The notes below the pieces were generated by a model, which searched no databases, had not been told where the DNA came from, and saw only the letters and a program-made list of their open reading frames with translations. A stretch of DNA of 5,993 bases from DATAWZ01 sp036266975 (GTDB lineage Bacteria > Actinomycetota > Thermoleophilia > Solirubrobacterales > Solirubrobacteraceae), in the NCBI GenBank assembly GCA_036266975.1, contig DATAWZ010000165.1, positions 1 through 5,993 on the forward strand, written 5' to 3'. The translations under genes and the position numbers were made by a program. How positions within the stretch are numbered: the stretch's first letter is position 1; every line of letters begins with the position of its first letter. Positions 1-5,821 of the stretch are shown here, piece after piece.

Positions 1-2
1 AT

Positions 3-779
3 CCGTTCGATTTCTTCCACATCAACTCGCTCGATCCCGAACCGAACGGCGATCTGCTCGTCTCGGCCCGCAACACCTGGACCATCTACACCATCGACCC
101 CACAACCGGCCAGGTGCTCAATGAGATCGGTGGCCGGCAGAGCACCTACAAGCAGGCGCAGGGCGCGGCGACCGCCTATCAGCACGACGCCACGCTACTG
201 CCCAACGGCACGATCAGCGTCTTCGACAACGGCGGCACCCCGTTCGCCCACTCGCAGTCGCGCGCGCTGATCCTCCAGGTCAACGCGCAGAACAACACGG
301 TCTCCGCGGTCGAGCAGTTCGAGCACGCGAGCCCGCTGAAGGCCGGCAGCCAGGGCGACGTGCAGCTGCTCTCCAACGGGAACCTGTTCGTGGGCTGGGG
401 CGGGGCGCCCTACTTCTCGGAGTACACGCCGAGCGGGGCGCTCGTCTTCGACGGGCACGTCTCCTCGCTGGCCCAGTCCTACCGGGTCTACCGCTTTCCC
501 TGGAGCGCGACCCCCACCACCCCGCCCGCGATCGCCGCCACGGCCGGTACGGGCCACAAGCTGACCGTCTACGCGAGCTGGAACGGGGCCACCACCGTCG
601 CCGCCTGGCGCGTGCTGGCGGGCACGTCGGCCACCGCGCTGAAGCCGGTCCTCAGCGCCCCAGACGGCGGCTTTGAGACGACCATCCCGACCAGCAGCGT
701 CGGCCCGGACGTCGAGGTGCAGGCCCTGGCCAGCTCTGGCGCGGTCCTCGGGACCTCCAAGCTCCTGACCTCGCCCTGA
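3..779 (+). CDS. Arylsulfotransferase (ASST)-family protein, C-terminal part (5' end outside window)
   Basis: The reading frame is open from the first bases to TGA at 777-779, giving 258 residues with no start inside the window; an internal GTG at 114 is not the real start. The visible part has the beta-propeller style of the Arylsulfotran_2 / ASST family: DFFHINSLD (fragment residues 3-11, His6), a blade ending NGDLLVSARN, then QHDATLLPNG (His61) followed by FDNGG. Family members transfer sulfate between phenolic compounds, usually outside the cytoplasm; the HIN and QHDA histidines match positions conserved in the family, but I cannot assign the catalytic one from a fragment. From about residue 175 the sequence becomes a Thr/Ala/Val-rich beta-sandwich-like tail (TVYASWNGAT to VEVQALASSG), probably an Ig/Fn3-like domain. 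No signal peptide can be assessed. The family call is firm, the substrate unknown; many actinobacterial members have no tested activity. Confidence 0.8.
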   Translation, partial: PFDFFHINSLDPEPNGDLLVSARNTWTIYTIDPTTGQVLNEIGGRQSTYKQAQGAATAYQHDATLLPNGTISVFDNGGTPFAHSQSRALILQVNAQNNTVSAVEQFEHASPLKAGSQGDVQLLSNGNLFVGWGGAPYFSEYTPSGALVFDGHVSSLAQSYRVYRFPWSATPTTPPAIAATAGTGHKLTVYASWNGATTVAAWRVLAGTSATALKPVLSAPDGGFETTIPTSSVGPDVEVQALASSGAVLGTSKLLTSP

Positions 780-787
780 GCCCGCTC

Positions 788-816
788 GCAGCGCCGGCGC
801 GAGCGCGCCGGCCTGC
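788..816 (+). terminator. Strong GC hairpin after the ASST-family gene, no U-tract
   Basis: GCCGGCGCG (793-801) and CGCGCCGGC (804-812) are perfect reverse complements around AG, in practice an 8-bp stem with a GAGC loop. GCAG (788-791) pairs with CTGC (813-816) below it, with a single bulged C at 792. It begins 9 nt after the stop codon of the upstream gene. No run of T follows, so this is at best a U-less terminator or an mRNA 3'-end stabiliser, as often proposed in high-GC actinobacteria. Confidence 0.5.
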
Positions 817-818
817 CG

Positions 819-834
819 GAGGATTAGCATCCTC
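819..834. promoter_or_regulatory. 16-bp palindrome with -10-like centre; candidate operator or SD-hiding hairpin of the exporter gene
   Basis: GAGGAT (819-824), TAGC, ATCCTC (829-834) form a perfect inverted repeat 6 nt before the exporter ATG. TAGCAT (825-830) within it fits the actinobacterial -10 pattern TANNNT and lies 10 nt before the ATG. The left arm overlaps the only Shine-Dalgarno-like string, GGAGGA (818-823), which is 17 nt from the ATG and so badly spaced. Two readings are possible: a DNA operator over the promoter of a nearly leaderless transcript (the size suits a dimeric MarR/TetR-type regulator), or an RNA hairpin that hides the Shine-Dalgarno. No convincing -35 is visible. 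The palindrome is directly seen; its role is inferred. Confidence 0.45.
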
Positions 835-840
835 GCCCAG

Positions 841-2823
841 ATGAGCGCCGCCACGCTCCCCGCGCCTGTCGCGACGTCGGCCCCCCGCGTGAAGGTCGTG
901 TTCACCGGCCTCATGCTCGTGATGCTCCTCGCCGCACTGGACAGCACGATCGTGGCCACCGCGTTGCCGACGATCGTTGGCGACCTGGGGGGCCTGGACC
1001 GGCTCTCCTGGGTGACCAGCGCCTACCTGCTCGCCCAGACCGCGGTCACGCCGCTGTACGGCAAGCTCGGCGACCTGCTCGGCCGCAAGCGCGTGCTGCA
1101 GAGCGCGGTGGTGCTCTTCCTGATCGGCTCCGGCCTCTGCGGCCTGGCCGGGTCGATGACGATGCTGATCGCCTTTCGCGCCGTGCAGGGGCTCGGCGCC
1201 GGCGGGCTGATCGTGCTCGTTCAGGCGACCGTCGGCGACATCGTCCCGCCCCGCGAGCGCGGCCGCTACCAGGGCCTGTTCGGCGCCGTGTTCGGCGTGG
1301 CCTCGATCGCCGGTCCGGTGCTCGGCGGAGTGATCGTCGAGCACATCTCCTGGCGCTGGATCTTCTACGTCAACCTCCCGGTCGGGCTCGTGGCGCTGTT
1401 CGTCCTCGGCGCCACGCTCCCCTCGCTGGGCTCGCGCGGGCGGCCGAGCATCGACTATCTCGGCTCGGCCACCCTGGCCGCCGCGCTGAGCGGGATCGTC
1501 CTGGTCACCAGCCTGGGCGGGACGACCTGGGCGTGGGGATCACCGCAGGTGATCCTCGTGGGGATCGTCGCCGTCGCCCTGCTGTTCGTCTTCGTCTACG
1601 TCGAGCGGCACGCGCGCGAGGCGGTGCTGCCGCTGGCCGTCCTGCGCGACATGGTCTTCCGCGTGGCCGGCTCGCTGTCGTTCATCGTCGGCTTCGCCCT
1701 GTTCGGGGCGGTGACCTTCCTGCCCCTCTACTTCCAGACCGTCTTCCACAACAGCCCGACCGGCTCGGGCCTGCGGCTCGTGCCGATGATGGGCGGGCTG
1801 CTGATCACCTCGATCGGCTCGGGGCGGATGATCAGTCGTACCGGGCGCTACAAGCCCTTCCCCATCGCCGGGACCGGGTTGATGGTCGTCGGGATGATCC
1901 TGCTCTCGCGCCTGGACGTGGGCACGAGCTCGCTCGCCGCCGACCTCTATCTGCTCGTGCTCGGCCTGGGCCTGGGGCTGGTGATGCAGGTCCTCGTGCT
2001 CGCCGTCCAGAACGCGGTCGCCTACGAGGTGCTCGGCTCGGCCACCTCGGGCGTGACGCTGACCCGCGGCATCGGCGGCTCGATCGGGACCGCCATCTTC
2101 GGCACGATCTTCTCCACGCGCCTGCGCGATGCCCTGCGGGGCGTCTTCAGCGGCCCGCTCGCGTCGCTGGTCAAGTCCGGAGGCCGGCTGACCGGCGCCC
2201 AGGTCTCCGCGCTGCCCCACACGGCCCAGCTTCACTACGAGCACGCCTACGTCCACGCCCTGCGACCGGTGTTCATTGTCGCCGCCGGGGTCGCGGCCGT
2301 CGGCTTCGGCATGGCCTGGATGCTGCTCGAGCGCCCGCTGCGCGCGACGGCGAGCACCTCCAGTCAGGGCCTCGAGCACGCCCTCGCCGCGCCCAGGCAG
2401 GCCGACTCGCTCGCGGAGATCGATCGCGCGCTCGCCACCCTGGTCAGCCGCGAGGACCGGATGGCGTTCGGCGCGCGGGTCGCCGAGCGGGCGGGCCTTC
2501 ACCTCAGTTCGGGGGCGGCCTGGGCGCTCGCGCGGTTGCCGACCTACGGGGCCCAGCTCGCCGCGGAGACCGCCCGCGCCCAGGGCGCCAGCGAGGAGCG
2601 CATCGCCGAGGTCATGAGCGAGCTGCGCGAGGCCGGGCTGGTGCAGGACGGCGAGGGCGGCGCGGCGCTCACCCCGGCCGGGCAGGCGATGGCCGACCAG
2701 GTGCTCGCCGCCCGCCGCGAGCAGCTGAGCGAGATGCTCGCCGACCACGCCAGCGAGCGCGACCCGGCGCTCACCGAGCTGCTCGAGCGCCTGTCGCTGG
2801 AGCTCGCCGGAGAGCGCCCGTGA
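841..2823 (+). CDS. DHA2-family (EmrB/QacA-type) MFS multidrug exporter with C-terminal MarR-like winged-helix domain
   Basis: A 660-residue inner-membrane, proton-driven drug exporter. The N-terminal ~500 residues form a 14-TM DHA2 transporter: TM1 carries LDSTIVATALP (33-43), motif A is GKLGDLLGRKR (74-84), motif B has R113 in FRAVQGLGAGG, and motif C in TM5 has GPVLGG (158-163), the antiporter signature, followed by WRWIFYVNLPVG (171-182). A hydrophilic loop (about 428-474) precedes the last TM (476-495). After a Ser/Thr-rich linker (about 501-508) comes a soluble, cytoplasmic tail resembling a MarR winged helix: helices around 520-590, a recognition-helix-like segment ending REAGLVQ, a short wing, LTPAG (610-614), then a long C-terminal helix with RREQLSEML. 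The acidic/arginine wing motif typical of MarR proteins is missing, so DNA binding is uncertain. The ATG at 841 is preferred because TM1 follows after ~17 residues; there is no well-spaced Shine-Dalgarno. The substrate cannot be predicted. Confidence 0.92.
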   Translation: MSAATLPAPVATSAPRVKVVFTGLMLVMLLAALDSTIVATALPTIVGDLGGLDRLSWVTSAYLLAQTAVTPLYGKLGDLLGRKRVLQSAVVLFLIGSGLCGLAGSMTMLIAFRAVQGLGAGGLIVLVQATVGDIVPPRERGRYQGLFGAVFGVASIAGPVLGGVIVEHISWRWIFYVNLPVGLVALFVLGATLPSLGSRGRPSIDYLGSATLAAALSGIVLVTSLGGTTWAWGSPQVILVGIVAVALLFVFVYVERHAREAVLPLAVLRDMVFRVAGSLSFIVGFALFGAVTFLPLYFQTVFHNSPTGSGLRLVPMMGGLLITSIGSGRMISRTGRYKPFPIAGTGLMVVGMILLSRLDVGTSSLAADLYLLVLGLGLGLVMQVLVLAVQNAVAYEVLGSATSGVTLTRGIGGSIGTAIFGTIFSTRLRDALRGVFSGPLASLVKSGGRLTGAQVSALPHTAQLHYEHAYVHALRPVFIVAAGVAAVGFGMAWMLLERPLRATASTSSQGLEHALAAPRQADSLAEIDRALATLVSREDRMAFGARVAERAGLHLSSGAAWALARLPTYGAQLAAETARAQGASEERIAEVMSELREAGLVQDGEGGAALTPAGQAMADQVLAARREQLSEMLADHASERDPALTELLERLSLELAGERP

Positions 2824-2863
2824 GCGGACCCGTCGCGATACTCGCTAAAGCGGGTCAGGCTTC

Positions 2864-3115
2864 ATGTCCAGCGTCTTCTCCTTTCCGGACACGATCAACG
2901 AGAAGGCGGCACGGGTCGTCGCCGGCGTGGTGCTGCTCGCCGGCCTCGTGGGCCTGGCGACGTCGTCCTACTGGCTGTTCATCCCGCTCGCCTACGGCTT
3001 CTGGGCCCGTGTGCTCACCGGGCCGACGCTCAGCCCGCTGGCGCGGCTGGCCAGCCGCGTGATCGCCCCTCGCCTGGGCGAGCCCAGGGACGATTCGCGG
3101 GCGAAAATCGAGTAA
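2864..3115 (+). CDS. Small DUF4395-like membrane protein, half length
   Basis: An 83-residue protein that I match by pattern to the N-terminal half of DUF4395: FPDTINEKAARVVAG (7-21) resembles the family's FPNPVNE.AARVVAG opening, and two hydrophobic segments (about 16-34 and 36-51) are followed by GPTLSPLARLASRVIAPRLG. Family members are usually about 140-160 residues with a second pair of membrane segments after a PPKRFAQ-like stretch. Here the protein stops at TAA (3113-3115) just after APRLGEP, and no hydrophobic continuation appears in the other frames downstream. It is either a natural short form or a gene that has lost its 3' half. It lies 40 nt after the exporter stop, with only a weak CAGG (2856-2859) before its ATG, so it is probably co-transcribed or translationally coupled. 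Function is unknown; some DUF4395 proteins sit beside thiol/sulfur-transfer genes, which are not seen here. Confidence 0.7.
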   Translation: MSSVFSFPDTINEKAARVVAGVVLLAGLVGLATSSYWLFIPLAYGFWARVLTGPTLSPLARLASRVIAPRLGEPRDDSRAKIE

Positions 3116-3279
3116 CTGAGACACGCTCTAAGGGGCCTATCCCAATCGGGTCCGCACGCCCGGATGCGGGGCGGGCGGGATTTCGAGGTGCGCGTGCTGC
3201 GTCACCCGCGCCCCGAATGGGGTATCGCCCTTGCCGTGGCTCTGCCCGCTCTGGCCCGCCCGGCCGCCTGCGTGCTTCG

Positions 3280-3302
3280 CCCCCTTGGCCCTGGCCCGCC
3301 CC
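3280..3302 (-). other. Canonical G-quadruplex motif on the minus strand upstream of wecB
   Basis: On the minus strand, four G-runs of 4, 3, 3 and 5 (plus-strand C-runs 3299-3302, 3295-3297, 3289-3291, 3280-3284) are separated by loops of 1, 3 and 4 nt, which satisfies the usual G3+N1-7 rule. It ends 66 nt before the wecB start. In GC-rich DNA such motifs occur by chance, so a function is not shown. Confidence 0.45.
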
Positions 3303-3354
3303 GGTCGCACACCCCTACCGGGATGGGCCCCAAGCTGACCGCCCCGCCGGCGGA

Positions 3355-3360
3355 TAGCGT
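3355..3360 (+). promoter_or_regulatory. -10-like TAGCGT of a likely leaderless wecB promoter
   Basis: TAGCGT fits TANNNT and is followed by 8 nt before the GTG start at 3369, so transcription would begin at or within a base or two of the start codon. No purine-rich Shine-Dalgarno lies between them. A CTGACC at 3335-3340 resembles a -35 but is only 14 nt away, too close for a normal spacer. The palindrome CCGCCGGCGG (3344-3353) lies directly upstream. Confidence 0.4.
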
Positions 3361-3368
3361 TCGCGCCC

Positions 3369-4427
3369 GTGCTCGTCGCCACCGTCGTCGGCAACCGTCC
3401 CCAGTTCGTCAAGGCCGCCGCGGTCTCGCGGCGCCTGCGCGAGCGGCACCGCGAGCTGCTCATCCACACCGGGCAGCACCACGACCGCGAGCTCTCGCGC
3501 GTCTTCTTCGAGGAGCTGGGCGTGCCCGAGCCCGACCACGACCTGGGGCTGGGGGGCGGTGACAACACCGCCCAGACCGCGCGCATGCTCGCCGCGCTCG
3601 GGCCTGTGCTGCGCGAGGCCGCGCCCGACGTGGTGCTCGTCTACGGCGACACCAACTCGACCCTGGCCGCGGCCCTGGCCGCCGCTCAGGGGGGCCTGGC
3701 CCTGGCCCACGTCGAGGCCGGGATGCGCTCCTACGACCGCGCAATGCCCGAGGAGGTCAATCGGGTGCTCAGCGACCATCTCGCCGACCTGCTGCTGTGC
3801 CCCTCGGCGAGGGCGGTCGAGAACCTGCGCCGGGAGGGGATCGTGCAGGGGGTGATCGACGTCGGCGACGTGATGGTCGATGTCGCCGAGCTCACCGCCC
3901 GCGCGGCCTCGCCGCAGACGCTGGACGAGCACGGGCTGCGCCCGGGCGACTACCTGCTGGTCACCGCGCACCGGGCCGGCAACGTCGACGATGCCGAGCG
4001 GCTGGGCGCGCTGATGAGGCTGCTGCTCGCGCTCCCGGCCCCGGTCGTGCTGCCGCTGCATCCCCGTACCCGGGCGCGGCTGCGCGACGCGGGCCTGCTC
4101 GGCGCGCTCGAGCGGGCGCTGCAGGTGACCCCGCCGCTGGGACCACTCGAGTTCGCCGCGCTGCTGCGCGGAGCCCGCGCGGTCCTCACCGACTCTGGCG
4201 GCGTGCAGAAGGAGGCCTACCTCGCCGGCGTGCCGTGCGTGACCCTGCGTGACCGCACCGAGTGGGTGGAGACGGTCCAGGCGGGCTGGAACGTCCTCGT
4301 CGACCTCGACGCCGCCGCGGCGCTCGCGGCGCTCGAGCGCCCGCGGCCCGCGGCGCACCCGCCGCTGTACGGCGACGGCCGGGCGGGCGAGCGCGTCGTG
4401 GCCGCGCTCGCCGAGCGCTTCGACTAG
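3369..4427 (+). CDS. wecB: UDP-N-acetylglucosamine 2-epimerase (non-hydrolysing)
   Basis: A cytoplasmic enzyme interconverting UDP-GlcNAc and UDP-ManNAc, the ManNAc donor for cell-surface polysaccharides. The 352 residues cover the whole two-domain GT-B-like fold: VATVVGNRPQFVKAA at the N-terminus (family: VVGTRPQFIK), TGQHHDRELSRVFFEELG, GDTNS with D94, HVEAGMRS with E116, PEEVNR with E128, TAHR with H201, and DSGGVQKEA (275-283). D94, E116, E128 and H201 line up with E. coli WecB D95, E117, E131 and H213. The end (YGDGRAGERVVAAL) matches the family terminus, so the gene is complete though slightly shorter than the common ~370-380. One oddity: HRAGN (201-205) where many members have HRxEN. 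The GTG start at 3369 places the conserved first strand at residue 2. No Shine-Dalgarno is visible. No other polysaccharide genes are adjacent, so the product pathway is not indicated by context. Confidence 0.93.
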   Translation: MLVATVVGNRPQFVKAAAVSRRLRERHRELLIHTGQHHDRELSRVFFEELGVPEPDHDLGLGGGDNTAQTARMLAALGPVLREAAPDVVLVYGDTNSTLAAALAAAQGGLALAHVEAGMRSYDRAMPEEVNRVLSDHLADLLLCPSARAVENLRREGIVQGVIDVGDVMVDVAELTARAASPQTLDEHGLRPGDYLLVTAHRAGNVDDAERLGALMRLLLALPAPVVLPLHPRTRARLRDAGLLGALERALQVTPPLGPLEFAALLRGARAVLTDSGGVQKEAYLAGVPCVTLRDRTEWVETVQAGWNVLVDLDAAAALAALERPRPAAHPPLYGDGRAGERVVAALAERFD

Positions 4428-4478
4428 TGGTGCCTCCGGTAAATCCGGTCGGGAGCGGATTTGCAGGAGGTGCCACTA
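4425..4478. terminator. 23-bp inverted repeat spanning the wecB and purA stop codons; probable bidirectional terminator
   Basis: Arms 4425-4447 and 4456-4478 flank an 8-nt loop (GTCGGGAG). Of 23 positions 19 are Watson-Crick pairs, 3 are G-T wobbles and 1 is a G-A mismatch. The outermost three bases of each arm are the TAG stop codons of wecB (4425-4427) and purA (complement of 4476-4478). The inner part includes an AT-rich AAATCCG/CGGATTT section unusual for this DNA. No T-run follows on either strand, so this is a U-less hairpin for two converging transcripts. A repeated palindromic element is the alternative. Confidence 0.7.
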
Positions 4479-5795
4479 GGCGCCGGCGAGCGCCTGGCCG
4501 ATCAGCGTGCGCCGGCCCGCCTCGGTCCAGATGATCTGCTCGCGCCCGGGCCCCACGCCGATCTGCACGATCGGCACCCCGACGAAGTCGGCGACGAAGT
4601 CCAGGTAGTCGCGCGCGGCGGCCGGCAGCTCCTCGAGCGTGCGGCAGTCGCCGATGTCGCTGTCCCAGCCCGCCATCTGGACGTGCTCGGCGCGCGCGTG
4701 ATGCAGCACCGACTGGTGGTAGGGGAAGTCCGAGAACTCGGCGTCCTCCTCCCCGCGGTAGCTCGTGCAGATCTGGACCCGCTCGAACCCGGACAGGACG
4801 TCGAGCTTGGTGATGACCAGCGCGGTGAGCGTGTTCAAGCGCGCCGCGTAGCGCAGCGCGACCAGGTCGAGCCAGCCCGTGCGCCGCGGGCGCCCGGTGG
4901 TCGTCCCGAACTCGTGTCCACGGGCGCGGATGTCCTCGCCGACGCCGTCGTGCAGCTCGCTGGGGAACGGGCCCGCGCCCACGCGCGTCGTGTAGGCCTT
5001 GGCCACGCCCCAGATCTCATCGATGTTGCGCGGCCCCACGCCGGCGCCGACGCACGCCGCGCCGGCGACCGGGTTCGAGGAGGTCACGAACGGATAGGTG
5101 CCGTGGTCGAGGTCGAGCATCGCGCCCTGGGCGCCCTCGAAGATCGCCAGGCGGTCGTCCTCGAGCATGTCCCACAGCAGCCGCGCGGTGTCGGCGATGT
5201 GCTGCTCCAGGCGGTGGCCGTAGGTCAGGTACTCCTCGGTCATCGTGCGCAGGTCGAGCGAGGGGTCCTTGGCGAACGGGCGCAGTGAGAGCCGCTTGGG
5301 CTCGAGCGCAAGCGTGATCTTCTTCTTGAGGATCTTCTCGTCGAGCAGGTCCTGCACGCGGATGCCCAGCCGCGCTGCCTTGTCGGCGTAGCAGGGGCCG
5401 ATGCCCCGGCGGGTGGTGCCGATCTGCAGGCTCCCCAGCCGCGCCTCGCCGGCCGAGTCCAGCAGCAGGTGGTAGGGCATGATCAGGTGCGCGTTGGCCG
5501 AGATGCGCAGGCCGCTGGTGTCGATGCGTCGCGCGCGCAGGCCGTCGAGCTCATCGATCAGCACGCGCGGGTCGATCACCACGCCGTTGCCGATGATGCA
5601 GCGCTTGCCCGGATAGAGGATCCCCGAGGGGATCAGATGGAACTTCCACTCCTCGCCCTCGCGGACGATCGTGTGCCCGGCGTTGTTGCCGCCCTGGAAG
5701 CGCACGACGGCGTCGGCGTGCTCGGCAAGGAGATCGGTGATCTTTCCCTTGCCCTCATCGCCCCATTGGGCGCCGACGACGACGATTCCTGGCAC
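4476..5795 (-). CDS. purA: Adenylosuccinate synthetase
   Basis: This cytoplasmic enzyme catalyses the first committed step from IMP to AMP: IMP + aspartate + GTP to adenylosuccinate + GDP + phosphate. The 439-residue protein is full length (E. coli 432). It has the phosphate loop GAQWGDEGKGK (8-18) with D13 and K16, then GGNNAGHT (35-42) with the catalytic H41, both numbered as in E. coli. Further on are GTTRRGIGPCYADK, EGAQGAMLDLDHGTYPFVTSSNP, the aspartate-loop-type GTTTGRPRRTGW, TKLDVLSGF (guanine recognition) and GVGPGREQ near the C-terminus. The start is GTG (complement of 5793-5795), giving MPGIVVVGAQWGDEG, the normal family N-terminus. A helicase-loader-like gene ends 26 nt upstream on the same strand, so co-transcription is likely, but a -10-like TAGACT sits in the gap. 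The gene converges on wecB and ends at the shared hairpin. Confidence 0.98.
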   Translation of the reverse strand: MPGIVVVGAQWGDEGKGKITDLLAEHADAVVRFQGGNNAGHTIVREGEEWKFHLIPSGILYPGKRCIIGNGVVIDPRVLIDELDGLRARRIDTSGLRISANAHLIMPYHLLLDSAGEARLGSLQIGTTRRGIGPCYADKAARLGIRVQDLLDEKILKKKITLALEPKRLSLRPFAKDPSLDLRTMTEEYLTYGHRLEQHIADTARLLWDMLEDDRLAIFEGAQGAMLDLDHGTYPFVTSSNPVAGAACVGAGVGPRNIDEIWGVAKAYTTRVGAGPFPSELHDGVGEDIRARGHEFGTTTGRPRRTGWLDLVALRYAARLNTLTALVITKLDVLSGFERVQICTSYRGEEDAEFSDFPYHQSVLHHARAEHVQMAGWDSDIGDCRTLEELPAAARDYLDFVADFVGVPIVQIGVGPGREQIIWTEAGRRTLIGQALAGA

Positions 5796-5801
5796 GCAGA
5801 G

Positions 5802-5807
5802 AGTCTA
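5802..5807 (-). promoter_or_regulatory. -10-like TAGACT directly before the purA GTG; leaderless promoter candidate
   Basis: Read on the minus strand, TAGACT matches TANNNT and is followed by exactly 6 nt (CTCTGC) before the GTG start of purA, so the expected transcription start is the G of the start codon. The gap contains no Shine-Dalgarno; its CCTCC is the complement of one. No good -35 is visible at 16-18 nt. It would give purA its own promoter inside the loader-purA pair. Confidence 0.45.
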
Positions 5808-5821
5808 GGAGGGTGGGGGCG

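Larger units (their letters stand above)
3116..3368. other. 253-nt non-coding region before wecB
   Basis: I see no convincing gene or known RNA family here; open frames on either strand are Arg/Pro/Ala-rich shadows. It holds several small structures: CGCCCG (3157-3162) with CGGGCG (3172-3177) as an inverted repeat, CCCC-GAAT-GGGG at about 3211-3222, an 11-bp direct repeat CTGGCCCGCCC (3251-3261 and 3291-3301), a G-quadruplex motif on the minus strand (3280-3302), a 10-bp palindrome CCGCCGGCGG (3344-3353) and a -10-like TAGCGT (3355-3360). There is no T-rich terminator after the DUF4395 gene. I checked by eye for RNase P, tmRNA and SRP RNA signature strings and found none. Confidence 0.6.

Noticed and set aside
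114..779. GTG at 114 as the start of a short complete gene
   Set aside because: The same frame is open and family-like (DFFHINSLD) all the way to the window edge, so the gene is simply cut by the window.
1540..2748. 402-residue open frame on the minus strand opposite the exporter
   Set aside because: It is Gly/Ala/Arg/His-rich low-complexity translation of the complement of a real GC-rich gene, with no family motif; a normal shadow frame in such DNA.
2827..2856. GACCCG ... CGGGTC inverted repeat between the exporter stop and the DUF4395-like start
   Set aside because: A 6-bp stem with an 18-nt loop is weak and expected by chance in GC-rich DNA; no U-tract or promoter element supports it.
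1533..3062. 509-residue plus-strand frame overlapping the exporter and the DUF4395-like gene
   Set aside because: It is Arg/Pro-rich with no motif or hydrophobic pattern; it is the shifted frame of two clearly better genes.
3161..3179. G-rich run on the plus strand as a second G-quadruplex
   Set aside because: Only three runs of three or more G plus one GG, so it fails the strict four-run rule.
3164..3562. 132-residue plus-strand frame starting in the intergenic region
   Set aside because: Arg/Pro/Ala-rich, it runs into wecB in another frame and lacks a ribosome site or motif.
3315..4358. 347-residue minus-strand frame opposite wecB
   Set aside because: The overlapping plus-strand frame has every catalytic motif of UDP-GlcNAc 2-epimerase; the antisense product has no recognisable feature.
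4461..5288. 275-residue plus-strand frame over purA, near an AGGAGGTG string at 4465-4472
   Set aside because: The Shine-Dalgarno-like string is part of the terminator arm and has no start codon at a working distance; the frame is the antisense shadow of purA.
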